From assembly GCF_963677195.1 (NCBI RefSeq), contig NZ_OY781918.1:1166923-1230922 (forward strand): a stretch of DNA of 64,000 nt, read 5' to 3'. The position numbers and the translations under genes are program-made. The first letter of the stretch is position 1; every line of letters starts with the position of its first letter. Below, piece by piece: positions 17,649-26,901 of this stretch. The notes beneath the pieces are model-generated. The model was not told the DNA's origin and searched no databases. It was given only the letters and a program-made list of their open reading frames with translations. Origin of the DNA: an uncultured Marinifilum sp. Its GTDB lineage: Bacteria > Bacteroidota > Bacteroidia > Bacteroidales > Marinifilaceae.

Positions 17649-17722
17649 CTCCCCCTCTAGGACTTGAACCTAGGACCCCCTGATTAACAGTCAGGTGCTC
17701 TAACCAGCTGAGCTAAGGAGGA
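17649..17722 (-). tRNA. tRNA-Asn(GTT), promoter-proximal copy
   Basis: Identical cloverleaf, 196 bases from the middle copy. A TAGTTTTG promoter element lies 66 bases upstream on the minus strand. Confidence 0.95.
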
Positions 17723-17787
17723 GTATAACTCCTAATTTTCCTACACGCCTCACGTTTGAACTGCGTTTCTTGAGGAAAATTGCGATG

Positions 17788-17795
17788 CAAAACTA
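17788..17795 (-). promoter_or_regulatory. Promoter -7 element of the tRNA-Asn cluster
   Basis: TAGTTTTG on the minus strand followed by CATCGC. It fits TAnnTTTG and is the only good match upstream of the array. Confidence 0.6.
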
Positions 17796-18105
17796 ACAGG
17801 ATTTACTCAATAATGCAACAGCAATTTCAAAAAAAATTAAAAAAAATCAATTTTATTTTAGACATTACTTTTGCGTATACTGAAAAATTACATCTATGTG
17901 TCTGTTTACCAATATTACTAATGATTTTGATAGCGAACAGTAAGTTTAGTGAGAAATTTAATGATTCTTAGGAAACATTACTTTGTAAACTATAAAAAGG
18001 TAGATAAAAAACAAATTTTCACTTCGTATCAAGACAAATTTTATTGTAATTTTGGAATTGGAAATTTCATTTCAAAAAAATAATACATCTAAAACAACAA
18101 TACAC
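17796..18105. other. Intergenic region between the tRNA-Asn cluster and kbl
   Basis: Apart from the divergent promoters at its ends, this stretch is AT-rich with homopolymer runs and shows no convincing gene. A 63-codon plus-strand frame here starts inside the tRNA promoter and has biased, non-protein-like composition. Confidence 0.4.
18047..18054 (+). promoter_or_regulatory. Candidate -7 element for kbl
   Basis: TAATTTTG matches TAnnTTTG, 52 bases before the ATG at 18106. A TTG at 18052 that could start a longer frame lies inside this element, which argues for the ATG. Confidence 0.5.
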
Positions 18106-19296
18106 ATGTACGGAAAATTCAAAGATTATCTTGCAGAAGAAATTCAAGGCATTAAGGATGCCGGTTTGTACAAAAGCGAAAGAATTATTACAAGCCCTCA
18201 GGGAGCAGAAATTAAAGTAAATACTGGTGAAAGCGTATTGAATTTTTGCGCAAATAACTACTTAGGTTTATCTTCTCATCCAAGAGTTATGGAAGGAGCT
18301 AAAAAGGCTTTAGATTCTCATGGTTACGGAATGTCGTCGGTTCGATTTATTTGTGGAACAACTGATATACACAAAGAATTGGAGCAGAAAATTGCAACAT
18401 TCTTCGGAATGGAAGATACTATTCTTTATGCAGCAGCTTTCGATGCCAATGGTGGTGTTTTTGAGCCCTTATTCACAAAAGATGATGCAATTATTTCTGA
18501 TGAATTAAACCATGCTTCTATTATCGACGGAGTGCGTTTGTGTAAAGCTGCTCGTTACCGTTATAAGCATGCCGATATGTCTGATTTGGAAGAGCAGTTA
18601 AAAGTTTCTCAGGCTCAGCGTTTCCGCATTATTGTTACCGATGGGGTATTCTCTATGGATGGTGATATTGCTCGTTTAAACGAAATTTGTGATTTGGCAG
18701 ATAAATATAATGCTTTGGTGATGGTTGATGATAGTCACGCTTCTGGTTTTATAGGAGAAACAGGCCGCGGAACTCATGAGTATCACAAATGCATGGATCG
18801 TGTTGATATTATAACTTCTACGCTTGGTAAGGCATTGGGTGGAGCTTTAGGTGGATTTACTACAGGTAAAGCCGAAATTATTGATATGTTGCGTCAACGT
18901 TCTCGTCCATATTTGTTTTCAAACTCATTATCGCCTGTAATTGTTGGTGCTTCTATAGCGGTATTTGATATGTTAACTGAGTCGACCGAATTGCGCGATA
19001 AGGTAATTTCGAATGCACAATATTTCCGCAAAGGATTATTAGAAGCTGGTTTTGATGTTAAACCGTCCGATTCTGCTATTAACGCATTAATGTTATACGA
19101 TGCGGTTCTTTCTCAGCAATTTGCTGCTAAATTGTTAGATGAAGGCATTTATGTAATTGGATTCTACTATCCTGTAGTTCCAAAAGGACAGGCTCGTATT
19201 CGTATTCAGCTTTCGGCAGCTCATACAAAAGAGCATTTGGATAAAGCATTGGAAGCATTTATAAAAATTGGTAAAGAATTAAAAGTGATTGAATAA
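18106..19296 (+). CDS. kbl: Glycine C-acetyltransferase (2-amino-3-ketobutyrate CoA ligase)
   Basis: A 396-residue PLP enzyme of the alpha-oxoamine synthase family. It converts 2-amino-3-oxobutyrate plus CoA to glycine and acetyl-CoA in threonine breakdown. The ATG at 18106 ([20 protein letters not shown]) matches the family N-terminus and length; upstream in-frame codons fall in the promoter. Motifs visible: [45 protein letters not shown] and the Schiff-base lysine Lys242 in STLGKALGG. In many Bacteroidota a related enzyme feeds sphingolipid synthesis (serine palmitoyltransferase), but the N-terminus and motifs here favour Kbl. No threonine dehydrogenase gene is adjacent. Confidence 0.9.
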   Translation: MYGKFKDYLAEEIQGIKDAGLYKSERIITSPQGAEIKVNTGESVLNFCANNYLGLSSHPRVMEGAKKALDSHGYGMSSVRFICGTTDIHKELEQKIATFFGMEDTILYAAAFDANGGVFEPLFTKDDAIISDELNHASIIDGVRLCKAARYRYKHADMSDLEEQLKVSQAQRFRIIVTDGVFSMDGDIARLNEICDLADKYNALVMVDDSHASGFIGETGRGTHEYHKCMDRVDIITSTLGKALGGALGGFTTGKAEIIDMLRQRSRPYLFSNSLSPVIVGASIAVFDMLTESTELRDKVISNAQYFRKGLLEAGFDVKPSDSAINALMLYDAVLSQQFAAKLLDEGIYVIGFYYPVVPKGQARIRIQLSAAHTKEHLDKALEAFIKIGKELKVIE

Positions 19297-19314
19297 TTAT
19301 AGATATATTAAATG

Positions 19315-19341
19315 GGTATGAGCAAATTATTTGCTCATACC
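19315..19341 (+). terminator. Perfect hairpin between kbl and the beta-barrel gene
   Basis: A 12-base perfect inverted repeat GGTATGAGCAAA / TTTGCTCATACC with loop TTA, 18 bases after the kbl stop codon. The following sequence is only moderately T-rich, so it may attenuate rather than fully stop transcription. Confidence 0.6.
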
Positions 19342-19369
19342 TTACACTTACCTTATAAAAAGTGCCGAT

Positions 19370-20023
19370 ATGAAGTTTTACTTACTGACCTTATCATTTT
19401 TATTGGTTTCTATTTGTAGTTTTTCACAATATTATAAAGATGAAAATTATTTTGTGGGTGCTTCGGTAGGCTATCAATATCCTTTGGGAGATTTTGCTGA
19501 TCAGGCGAAAGCCGGACCTTCTTTGCGTTTAATTGGGCAAAAAATGCTAAATAAGAAATTGAGTGTTGGTGCAGAGTTGTCGTATGGCTTGCTTGGACAA
19601 GATAAATTTTGGGATGGAAGTCATTTGGGAAATTACGATGTAGATTACAATATTGGTTCTGCAATGCTTAGGGCTTCGTATTATTTCGATAGTTACAATA
19701 AAGATTTTAGACCATACATATCCTTGGCTTTTGGATACTTTTATTACCGACAGGAAGTTGATTTTATTTCTTCTTCAAGCGGATATGATAATCAAAAGAA
19801 TACAATTACTCAAAATAAAGTTGGCCTAGCACCTAATTTGGGATTTTTATATCACATTTCTCAAACCTGGAGTTTCGATTTAAATTTAAGGTTTACTTAT
19901 ATTCCTGATTTTCCCGATTCGGTTACTAAAATCGATGATCAGGAGAGAGAGTATCAATATTATCTTGGGTTTAATACCATCTCTCTTCCCGAATTATCAA
20001 TGGGATTTTATTATAGGTTCTAA
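19370..20023 (+). CDS. Outer-membrane beta-barrel protein
   Basis: A 217-residue protein with signal peptide (MKFYLLTLSFLLVSICSFSQ, cleavage after the Gln). The ATG at 19370 is preferred over an in-frame TTG start further upstream, which lies in the hairpin. The mature protein alternates polar and aromatic residues in eight or so strands (FVGASVGYQYPLG, YFDSYNKDFRPYISLAFGYF, LSMGFYYRF) and ends with an aromatic residue, as expected for an OmpA/PorT-like small barrel. No catalytic motif is visible. It may be cotranscribed weakly with kbl, though a hairpin lies between. Its job is unknown. Confidence 0.75.
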   Translation: MKFYLLTLSFLLVSICSFSQYYKDENYFVGASVGYQYPLGDFADQAKAGPSLRLIGQKMLNKKLSVGAELSYGLLGQDKFWDGSHLGNYDVDYNIGSAMLRASYYFDSYNKDFRPYISLAFGYFYYRQEVDFISSSSGYDNQKNTITQNKVGLAPNLGFLYHISQTWSFDLNLRFTYIPDFPDSVTKIDDQEREYQYYLGFNTISLPELSMGFYYRF

Positions 20024-20056
20024 AAGAAATTTATAGGATTAAACAGTTGTTTTTAT

Positions 20057-20671
20057 TTAAAATAATCCGTGAATTTTAGCTTCTACTTTATCAACAATGG
20101 CATTTAAATCGGCAGGATTATCAAGAAAATCTATATTATCGGCATCGATAATAAGCAAATTTCCCTGAGTATAATCAGTAATCCAAGATTCGTATCTATC
20201 ATTTAAGTTTTTTAAGTAGTCTAATCGAATTGTTTCTTCGTAATCGCGACCACGTTTTTGTATCTGGTTAACAAGAGTAGGAACCGACGATTTAAGATAA
20301 ATTAAAAGATCGGGCGCTTGAACCATTGATCCCATTAGATCAAATAAATTGCAGTAATTTTTAAAATCGCGTTGCGACATTAGCCCCATATCATATAGAT
20401 TTGGGGCAAAAATCATAGCATCTTCATAAATTGTACGATCCTGAACTACATTTTTCCCAGACTTTCTAATTTCCATAATCTGATTAAATCTACTTTTTAG
20501 GAAATAGATTTGCAGATTGAACGACCAACGTTGCATGTCATCGTAAAAATCGTTCAAATAAGGATTCTCGTCCACATCTTCGTAATGTGCTTCCCATCCG
20601 TATTGTTTTGCCAAAAGTTCTGTTAATGTTGTTTTTCCGGATCCTATATTTCCGGCTACTGCTATGTGCAT
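20057..20671 (-). CDS. Deoxynucleoside kinase, paralog 2 of a tandem pair
   Basis: A 204-residue deoxynucleoside kinase that phosphorylates deoxynucleosides to 5'-monophosphates in salvage. P-loop GNIGSGKTT at 7-15; the conserved Glu/Asp and Tyr region around YEDVDENPYLNDFY; VVQDRTIYEDA with the DR catalytic motif; lid QKRGRDYEETIRLDYL. It follows the first paralog on the same strand after 67 bases and shares roughly two thirds of its residues. In Lactobacillus two such neighbours form a dAK/dGK heterodimer; a similar pairing is possible here but is inference. Confidence 0.9.
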   Translation of the reverse strand: MHIAVAGNIGSGKTTLTELLAKQYGWEAHYEDVDENPYLNDFYDDMQRWSFNLQIYFLKSRFNQIMEIRKSGKNVVQDRTIYEDAMIFAPNLYDMGLMSQRDFKNYCNLFDLMGSMVQAPDLLIYLKSSVPTLVNQIQKRGRDYEETIRLDYLKNLNDRYESWITDYTQGNLLIIDADNIDFLDNPADLNAIVDKVEAKIHGLF

Positions 20672-20738
20672 AATCTTGTATAAATTATGAGTTGATATAA
20701 TAAGCTTTAAGTGACAGGTTTGCCCCTATAAACTCTTA

Positions 20739-21353
20739 TTAAAAAAGTCCGTTAAGTTGAGCATCAATTTTGGTTATTACCTCGCTCATGTCTTTAGGTT
20801 TTTTTAAAAAATCGATGTTGTCAACATCAATAATTAAAAGTTTTCCGTTTGTATAACCGTTTATCCACGCTTCGTAACGTTCATTTAAACGTTTTAGATA
20901 ATCTAATCGAATGGTTTCTTCGTAATCGCGGCCGCGAGCCTGAATGTGTTCAACTAGTGTTGAGATTGATGCACGCAGATAAATTAACAAATCGGGCGGT
21001 TGAATAAGAGAGCTCATAATATCAAAAAGGGATAAATAATTATCAAAATCTCTTTTTGGCATTAAACTCATCGATTCCAGATTTGGAGCAAATATATACG
21101 CATCTTCGTATATTGTTCTGTCTTGAATTATATCTTTACCAGATTCGCGCAGAGCTAATACCTGATTGAATCTACTATTTAAGAAATGAATTTGTAAGGC
21201 AAAAGACCAACGTTTCATGTCATCGTAAAAGTCATTTAAATAAGGGTTGTCGTCAACGTCCTCGAAATGAGCTTCCCAGCCATAATGTTTTGCCAATAAT
21301 CCGGCCAGAGTTGTTTTTCCGGCTCCTATGTTTCCTGCAACAGCAATGTGCAT
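20739..21353 (-). CDS. Deoxynucleoside kinase, paralog 1 of a tandem pair
   Basis: Also 204 residues when started at the ATG at 21353 (MHIAVAGNIGAGKTT), which aligns exactly with the paralog; ten extra codons upstream are open but not shared. P-loop GNIGAGKTT, DIIQDRTIYEDA and the lid QARGRDYEETIRLDYL are all present. Both kinases keep every visible motif, so neither is degenerate. Differences concentrate in the substrate-binding helix (ESMSLMPKRDFDNYLS against YDMGLMSQRDFKNYCN), hinting at different base preference. Confidence 0.9.
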   Translation of the reverse strand: MHIAVAGNIGAGKTTLAGLLAKHYGWEAHFEDVDDNPYLNDFYDDMKRWSFALQIHFLNSRFNQVLALRESGKDIIQDRTIYEDAYIFAPNLESMSLMPKRDFDNYLSLFDIMSSLIQPPDLLIYLRASISTLVEHIQARGRDYEETIRLDYLKRLNERYEAWINGYTNGKLLIIDVDNIDFLKKPKDMSEVITKIDAQLNGLF

Positions 21354-21452
21354 GTTTATGTTTAGTTTAAATAGAAAATGCAACTAAAATTAATAATAAA
21401 TTTTAGGATATCATATTGATTATTAAATGGGAGAAAATTAGATCGTTTTTAA

Positions 21453-22223
21453 TCAGAAACTTAGCGATCTTATTGATATTGATTTTTCATTAGAGATGAA
21501 AATTTTATTTCCAGAAATTTTAAGATTAATATTTTTATTTGGGTCAAAAGTAATTATTGGAGCGTTTTTTTGCAATAAAGGGGAGTAATGAAATAAGCCA
21601 GACTTTGTGCTGTAATAAATTTCATTTTTTTGAAGATATATTTCCTGAATTCCCGGAATAGATAATTTTCTTATGAACTGACCATTTTGATCTAAATGTA
21701 ATATCCCTTTATTTTTAAATAATAGAAAAAGTTTGCTGTTGTATTCTTTAATTTCTGAAAGAGGACTGTCTTCAAAAAAGGAATTTATTAACATACTTTC
21801 TGAAACAATATTTCCAGTTTGAGAAATTTGAATAAGTTGATTATCAATTGAATTATAGACCCAGAATCCTCCTTTTTGTGAGTTGCATACCAGTTCGCTT
21901 TCTGTATCCGAGAAATCGTATAAATCAATATCGTTGCCAATTAATGATAATTTACTATTTAAATAAATTAGTTTGTTAAAATCTTTGTAGAACAGCATAA
22001 TTCGAAGAGGATCGGAAACATCTACCGAGCTTATTTCTCCTAATAACTGGTTTGAATAATTGCATATTTCATTGCCTTTGGCATCGAACTTTGTAAGTTT
22101 AGAATTATTAGTGGTATAAATAAATCCGAGTTTATCGATTTCGAAAGATTTGTGTTTGTTATTTATTAAAACATTATCCTGAATGGGTAAAAACAGGTTT
22201 AGAAAAATGAGCAATGAAATCAT
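21453..22223 (-). CDS. Predicted beta-propeller-like exported protein
   Basis: A 256-residue protein with a short hydrophobic start (MISLLIFLNLFLPI) and a body of repeated short strands with a G.I..... pattern (KLGFIYTTNNSKLTKFDAKG, KGGFWVYNSIDNQLIQISQ, KGILHLDQNGQFIRKL, KSGLFHYS), consistent with a five- or six-bladed propeller. No catalytic residues are recognised. It begins 4 bases after the GH3-family gene ends, so the two are translated from one message. Such a tight pairing suggests a linked role at the envelope, but the function is unknown. Confidence 0.6.
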   Translation of the reverse strand: MISLLIFLNLFLPIQDNVLINNKHKSFEIDKLGFIYTTNNSKLTKFDAKGNEICNYSNQLLGEISSVDVSDPLRIMLFYKDFNKLIYLNSKLSLIGNDIDLYDFSDTESELVCNSQKGGFWVYNSIDNQLIQISQTGNIVSESMLINSFFEDSPLSEIKEYNSKLFLLFKNKGILHLDQNGQFIRKLSIPGIQEIYLQKNEIYYSTKSGLFHYSPLLQKNAPIITFDPNKNINLKISGNKIFISNEKSISIRSLSF

Positions 22224-22227
22224 AGAA

Positions 22228-23742
22228 TTATTTTTTGTTAAGTATTAAAAGTTCTTCTATAATTTCTCTGTTATTTGATAATCGTGGAACTTTATTTTGA
22301 CCTCCAAGTTTTCCTTTCGATTTTAACCAGTCGTAAAATAAGTTTTTATTAGCTACGGTTAAAATTGGTTTGTCCAAAGTTATACTTTTATATCGTTTTG
22401 CTTCATAATCTGAATTAAGACTCATAAGTGCATTGTCGAGTATGTAATTAAACTCATCGAAATTTTTAGGCGGTTTTTCAAATTCTACTAGCCATTGATG
22501 AGTTCCTTTATGATCTTTATCCATGAAGACAGGAGCTGCTGTATATTCTTTAATTATCGAATTGGTTTTTAGGCAGGCAATTTTCATGGCTTTTTCTGCA
22601 TTATCAATAATTAATTCTTCACCAAATGCATTAATGTATAGTTTTGTTCGACCCGATATTTTAAATTTAAATGGTTTTTTTGATGTGAAATGAATGGTAT
22701 CTCCAATTTGATATCTCCATAGTCCACCATTTGTAGTAATTAACATGGCATAATTTACGAATAGTTCAACATCTTCTAAGCTTATTGCTTTAGGATGTTC
22801 ATCCTTAAGATTATCCAACGGAATAAATTCGTAATAAATGCCATAATCCAGCATTAATAACATGGAATCGTCAAGAGGATTATCTTGTATGCCAAAGAAA
22901 CCTTCGGAGGCATTATAGGTTTCCAAGTAGTTCATTGCTGATGATGGGAGAAGTTCTTTAAACTGTTGGCGATAAGGCGTGAAACTTACACCACCATGAA
23001 CAAACAATTCGAGATTTGGCCATATTTCGTGTATATTATTTTTGCCGGATACTTTTAAAATGTGTTTTAGTAATACTAAAAACCAGGAGGGTACACCCGA
23101 AAGACTTGTAACGTTTTCGTTAAGAGTTGCTTCGGTCATTTTATTTAGTTTTTCCTCCCATTCGTCCATTAAAACAATAGAGGTATCGGGTGTTCTTATA
23201 AAATTAGCCCAAAAGGGGAGGTTTTGAATAAGGATAGCTGATAAATCTCCATAATAAGAGTTGTTTTGAATGTTGTTTATTTGGTGGCTGCCTCCAAGGG
23301 TTAAACCTTTACCAAGTAAAATACCGGTATCGGGAGATTGAGAGGTGTAAATAGCTAAAATATCTTTACCTCCTCTAAAATGACAATCTTCTAGTGCTTC
23401 TTTACTAACCGGAATAAATTTACTTTTCGAGTTTGTAGTACCCGATGATTTAGCAAACCATTTTATTTCAGAAGGCCAAAATATATTTTGTTCACCTTTT
23501 CTTAATCGATCGATATATGATTCAATATCCTCGTATGTTTGTATGGGAAGACGTTCTTTAAAACTGTGTAGGGTATTAATCGATCTAAAATCATATTTTT
23601 TTCCCCATTCGGTTCCCGAGGCCTGATCAAGTAATTGAGTTAAGGTTTCCCTTTGAATATCTATTGGGTGATTTTTAAAGAAATCGATTTGCGATAATCT
23701 TTTGGTGTTTAACCAACTTACAAAAGAATTGATAAATGCCAT
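22228..23742 (-). CDS. GH3-family acyl-adenylate-forming enzyme
   Basis: A 504-residue protein of the GH3 auxin-responsive family, which in plants conjugates amino acids to jasmonate or auxin through acyl-adenylates. ATP-binding motif 1 is FAKSSGTTNSKSKFIP (SSGTT at 99-103), motif 2 is YNASEGFFGIQ, and motif 3 LWRYQIGDTIHF is followed by KISGRTKLYINAFGEEL. All nucleotide-binding parts are intact and length is normal. Bacterial GH3 proteins have no assigned substrate that I know; a carboxylic acid plus amine is expected. It is the first gene of an operon with the propeller protein. Confidence 0.88.
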   Translation of the reverse strand: MAFINSFVSWLNTKRLSQIDFFKNHPIDIQRETLTQLLDQASGTEWGKKYDFRSINTLHSFKERLPIQTYEDIESYIDRLRKGEQNIFWPSEIKWFAKSSGTTNSKSKFIPVSKEALEDCHFRGGKDILAIYTSQSPDTGILLGKGLTLGGSHQINNIQNNSYYGDLSAILIQNLPFWANFIRTPDTSIVLMDEWEEKLNKMTEATLNENVTSLSGVPSWFLVLLKHILKVSGKNNIHEIWPNLELFVHGGVSFTPYRQQFKELLPSSAMNYLETYNASEGFFGIQDNPLDDSMLLMLDYGIYYEFIPLDNLKDEHPKAISLEDVELFVNYAMLITTNGGLWRYQIGDTIHFTSKKPFKFKISGRTKLYINAFGEELIIDNAEKAMKIACLKTNSIIKEYTAAPVFMDKDHKGTHQWLVEFEKPPKNFDEFNYILDNALMSLNSDYEAKRYKSITLDKPILTVANKNLFYDWLKSKGKLGGQNKVPRLSNNREIIEELLILNKK

Positions 23743-23835
23743 ATAATTGAATTTACAGTTCTAAATATAATTAATTTTTTAGAATGAAAATACTGTTGCA
23801 CCTTTATAAATTATAGTAATTATGTTGTTTTTTAT

Positions 23836-23843
23836 TATATTTG
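23836..23843 (+). promoter_or_regulatory. Candidate -7 element for the cvpA-DUF3667 operon
   Basis: TATATTTG, 29 bases before the cvpA start codon. The -33 position is AT-rich without a clear TTG. Confidence 0.45.
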
Positions 23844-23871
23844 GTGAGCTTATATTAATTAAATCAATACA

Positions 23872-24414
23872 ATGAATATACTCGATATTTTAATTGGCTT
23901 ACCTCTTTTGTGGGCAATTTATAAGGGTTTTACCAAAGGCTTAATAATTGAAGTAGCTACTCTTCTGGCATTAGTTCTGGGAATTTATGGAGCAATTCAT
24001 TTTTCCGATTTTACAGCCGAATTTATTCAGCAAAAATTCAATTACGATTCTCAATATATGGGCTATATAGCTTTTGCAATTACTTTTATATTGATAGTAA
24101 TAATATTAAATATTTTAGGTAAAATTTTAAATTCCTTAATAGAGGCTGTGGCGCTGGGACTTATAAATAGAATTCTAGGAGTTATATTTGGTTTATTTAA
24201 AGGAATTATAATTTTAAGTATTGTTGTATATTTTGTTAATTATTTAGATCAGAAACTTTCTTTTATTTCAAAAGAAAAGAAAGAGAATAGTATTCTGTAC
24301 GAACCTATGGTAAGGATATCAGAAACAATGTTCGAATTATTCGATTCTGATTTTGAAGGTGCAGGCGATAAAATAAAAGAAAAAGTTAAAGAACAGGTGC
24401 CGATATCGATCTAA
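23872..24414 (+). CDS. CvpA-family membrane protein
   Basis: A 180-residue inner-membrane protein with four hydrophobic helices. The N-terminus MNILDILIGLPLLWAIYKGF and the following GLIIEVATLLALVLGIYGA are diagnostic of the CvpA family; INRILGVIFGLFKG marks the third helix. CvpA was named for colicin V production and is linked with envelope homeostasis and purine pathway neighbours in E. coli; its molecular function is unsettled. The C-terminal 50 residues are charged and cytoplasmic. Its stop codon shares one base with the next start, indicating translational coupling. Confidence 0.87.
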   Translation: MNILDILIGLPLLWAIYKGFTKGLIIEVATLLALVLGIYGAIHFSDFTAEFIQQKFNYDSQYMGYIAFAITFILIVIILNILGKILNSLIEAVALGLINRILGVIFGLFKGIIILSIVVYFVNYLDQKLSFISKEKKENSILYEPMVRISETMFELFDSDFEGAGDKIKEKVKEQVPISI

Positions 24415-25433
24415 TGAAACAAAGAATTAAGAAGTATCTTGACAAGCTACCCAGAAAAAAAAATGAAAAGCTAAATGGATTTTGTGCCAATTGTAGTTAT
24501 CCGGTAAACGGAAAATTTTGCTCCAATTGCGGACAATCAGTAAAAGAACTTAATCGTCCTATTTTATCGGTGCTATCCGATTCTTTAGGCGACGCACTTT
24601 CTTTAGATAATAAGTTTTTTCATACCATATTACCTTTACTAATTAAGCCTGGATTTTTAACTCGGGAATTTATGATAGGTCGAAGAGCGCGATATACACC
24701 ACCATTTCGATTGTATCTTTTCCTTACGTTTTTTGCTTTTCTTTTGCTTACCTATAATCATACTCCCGATACGCAAATAGAAACAAATTTAGCTTTAGAG
24801 AACCAGCAGGGAGATACATTTGATCCAATATCTTTTTATGAAACTTTACTCAGCGAAGAAACTACGCATTTAGATAGTATTGCCGAAGATACGCTTGTTA
24901 AACGAGAATTTGGAAATGATTTGCTTAGTTTTAGTATTAATGAGGAAACGGATAATGCAGATTCAATAGTTACCAGTAAAAAAGAAATTACTGAAATTTT
25001 AGAGAATACAGAACTTAAAAGTTTAGTAGAAATGTGGAAGTTAAATCCATCTCTTATGATGGATAATTCGTTTAAGAAACTATCGCAAACACTATTAATT
25101 ATTCTTCCTTTGTTTGCTCTAATTTTAGCATTTTTTTATATCAGACATAAACGATATTTAATAGAGCATTTGTTAATTGCATTAAACTTTCACTCTTTTA
25201 TTTTTGTAATTGTAATAGTAAGTGAGCTAATAATAGCAAGCAAATTGTCCATTTTAGAACCTATTGCTCTTTATTTGTATCTGCTTATTCCAATTCAGCT
25301 TTTACTTACTATGAAGTTTTATTATAAACAAGCTTGGATCAAAACAATTTTTAAATTTTTTATACTATCCTTTTTCTATAATATAATGCTGATTACTGGT
25401 ATTTTATATAGTTTGTTGTCATTAGTTGATTAA
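24414..25433 (+). CDS. DUF3667-like zinc-ribbon membrane protein
   Basis: A 339-residue protein with an N-terminal zinc ribbon (FCANCSYPVNGKFCSNCGQS; Cys24, Cys27, Cys36, Cys39), the feature defining DUF3667 proteins of Bacteroidota. It continues with a conserved amphipathic part (LLIKPGFLTREFMIGRRARY) and about five membrane helices, the first near residue 100 and four at the C-terminus. A soluble acidic loop (about 115-205) separates them. Function unknown. It overlaps the cvpA stop codon by one base and so is coupled to it. Confidence 0.82.
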   Translation: MKQRIKKYLDKLPRKKNEKLNGFCANCSYPVNGKFCSNCGQSVKELNRPILSVLSDSLGDALSLDNKFFHTILPLLIKPGFLTREFMIGRRARYTPPFRLYLFLTFFAFLLLTYNHTPDTQIETNLALENQQGDTFDPISFYETLLSEETTHLDSIAEDTLVKREFGNDLLSFSINEETDNADSIVTSKKEITEILENTELKSLVEMWKLNPSLMMDNSFKKLSQTLLIILPLFALILAFFYIRHKRYLIEHLLIALNFHSFIFVIVIVSELIIASKLSILEPIALYLYLLIPIQLLLTMKFYYKQAWIKTIFKFFILSFFYNIMLITGILYSLLSLVD

Positions 25434-25471
25434 TTGATGAAGCGACAGCTCTCTCGAAAAGTTAAAATGTT

Positions 25472-25479
25472 TATCTTTG
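25472..25479 (+). promoter_or_regulatory. Candidate -7 element for tyrS
   Basis: TATCTTTG, an exact TAnnTTTG match 55 bases before the start codon. Confidence 0.55.
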
Positions 25480-25533
25480 TCAGTCATATAAAAAGTAGAT
25501 AAGTATACCCTAATCAGGAAAAAAATAGAACAA

Positions 25534-26826
25534 ATGAATTTTATAGAGGAACTCCAATGGCGCGGCATGATTCACGATATGATGCCTGGAATAGAAGAAC
25601 AACTTTCAAAAGAACTGACATCTGCTTATGTAGGAATTGACCCAACTGCCGATTCTTTGCACATTGGTCATCTTGTGGGTGTAATGATGTTAAAACATTT
25701 TCAGGTTGCAGGCCATAAGCCAATTGTTTTGGTTGGTGGAGCAACAGGAATGATTGGAGATCCATCGGGAAAATCCCAGGAAAGAAATTTGCTGGATGAG
25801 GAAACGCTACGACACAACCAGGAGTGTTTGCGTGCACAACTTTCAAAATTTATGGATTTTGATTCTGATGAGGCAAATGCTGCCGAAATGGTGAACAATT
25901 ACGATTGGATGAAAGATTTCTCGTTTCTTGATTTTATTCGTGATATTGGTAAGCATATTACAGTTAATTATATGATGAGTAAAGACTCTGTAAAGAAAAG
26001 ATTAAGTGCCGATTCGAAAACTGGAATGTCTTTTACCGAGTTTACCTATCAGTTGGTACAGGGAACCGATTTTCTTGAATTGTACCGTTCTAAAAACTGT
26101 AAATTACAAATGGGAGGATCCGATCAGTGGGGAAATATTACTACCGGAACCGAATTGATTAGAAGAAAAGAAGGTGGAACAGCTTGGGCTATTACTTGTC
26201 CTTTAATTACAAAAGCCGATGGTGGAAAGTTTGGAAAAACAGAATCTGGAAATATTTGGTTAGATCCTAAGCGTACCTCACCATATAAATTTTACCAGTT
26301 TTGGTTGAATACTTCAGACGAAGATGCCGAAAAGTACATTAAAATATTTACCCTAATTTCTTACGATGAGATTGCTGCTTTAATAGAAGAGCACAAAGAG
26401 GCTCCACACCAAAGAAAACTACAGCAGCGTTTAGCGAAAGAGGTTACAACCATGATTCACTCCGAAGAAGATTACAATACTGCTGTAGAAGCTTCTCAAA
26501 TTTTATTTGGAAAATCGACTGCAGATGCTCTTAAAAAATTAGATGAAGATACTTTTCTTTCTGTTTTTGAGGGAGTTCCTCAGTTTCAAGTGGCAAAATC
26601 GGAGTTCGAGGCTGGAGTTGATATTGTTGAACTATTAGCTGTAAAAGCAGAAGTATTTCCTTCGAAAGGTGAATTAAGAAGATTATTTAAAGGTAACGCA
26701 ATAAGTATTAATAAAGAAAAAGTACAAAATGCTGAGCTGCAAATAACAAAAGATCATTTAATTGCAGATAAATATCTTCTTGTTCAAAAAGGGAAAAAGA
26801 ATTATTTCCTTGTTGTAGCTTGTTAA
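25534..26826 (+). CDS. tyrS: Tyrosyl-tRNA synthetase
   Basis: A 430-residue class I synthetase that charges tRNA-Tyr. The HIGH motif is HIGH at 43-46 ([10 protein letters not shown]), and the KMSKS equivalent is KFGKT at 232-236. The tyrosine pocket sequences [12 protein letters not shown] and [11 protein letters not shown] are present. The C-terminal 70 residues form an S4 RNA-binding domain ([20 protein letters not shown]). Length and motif set are standard for the bacterial TyrS1 type. It has its own promoter and is not obviously in an operon. Confidence 0.97.
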   Translation: MNFIEELQWRGMIHDMMPGIEEQLSKELTSAYVGIDPTADSLHIGHLVGVMMLKHFQVAGHKPIVLVGGATGMIGDPSGKSQERNLLDEETLRHNQECLRAQLSKFMDFDSDEANAAEMVNNYDWMKDFSFLDFIRDIGKHITVNYMMSKDSVKKRLSADSKTGMSFTEFTYQLVQGTDFLELYRSKNCKLQMGGSDQWGNITTGTELIRRKEGGTAWAITCPLITKADGGKFGKTESGNIWLDPKRTSPYKFYQFWLNTSDEDAEKYIKIFTLISYDEIAALIEEHKEAPHQRKLQQRLAKEVTTMIHSEEDYNTAVEASQILFGKSTADALKKLDEDTFLSVFEGVPQFQVAKSEFEAGVDIVELLAVKAEVFPSKGELRRLFKGNAISINKEKVQNAELQITKDHLIADKYLLVQKGKKNYFLVVAC

Positions 26827-26901
26827 TTTGCTGTTTATCATTTAATTTTAGAAGGTAAATTCAATAGAATAAAACCAAATCATAACCAAAAATTTAAACC
26901 T

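Larger units (their letters stand above)
17258..17722 (-). repeat. Tandem tRNA-Asn repeat, about 195-base unit, three tRNAs and two spacers
   Basis: Two spacers of about 120 bases are nearly identical (both contain ATATATTTTTAAACCCATTA and AGAAAGGTTTTTG) and separate three identical tRNAs. Each spacer also contains a 14-base copy of the tRNA anticodon-arm sequence (CTGATTAACAGTCA at 17417-17430; CTGATTAACAATCA at 17614-17627). The unit arose by tandem duplication and is a target for copy-number change by recombination. Confidence 0.85.

Noticed and set aside
17258..17722. CRISPR-like array
   Set aside because: Regular spacing of 195 bases comes from tandem tRNA genes; the spacers are nearly identical to each other, unlike CRISPR spacers.
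17780..17971. A 63-codon plus-strand frame after the tRNA-Asn array
   Set aside because: It starts inside the tRNA promoter, has no promoter or neighbour of its own and shows low-complexity Lys/Phe-rich composition.
18052..18105. Longer N-terminus of Kbl starting at a TTG
   Set aside because: The TTG lies in the -7 promoter octamer and the added residues are not family-like; the ATG at 18106 gives the standard length.
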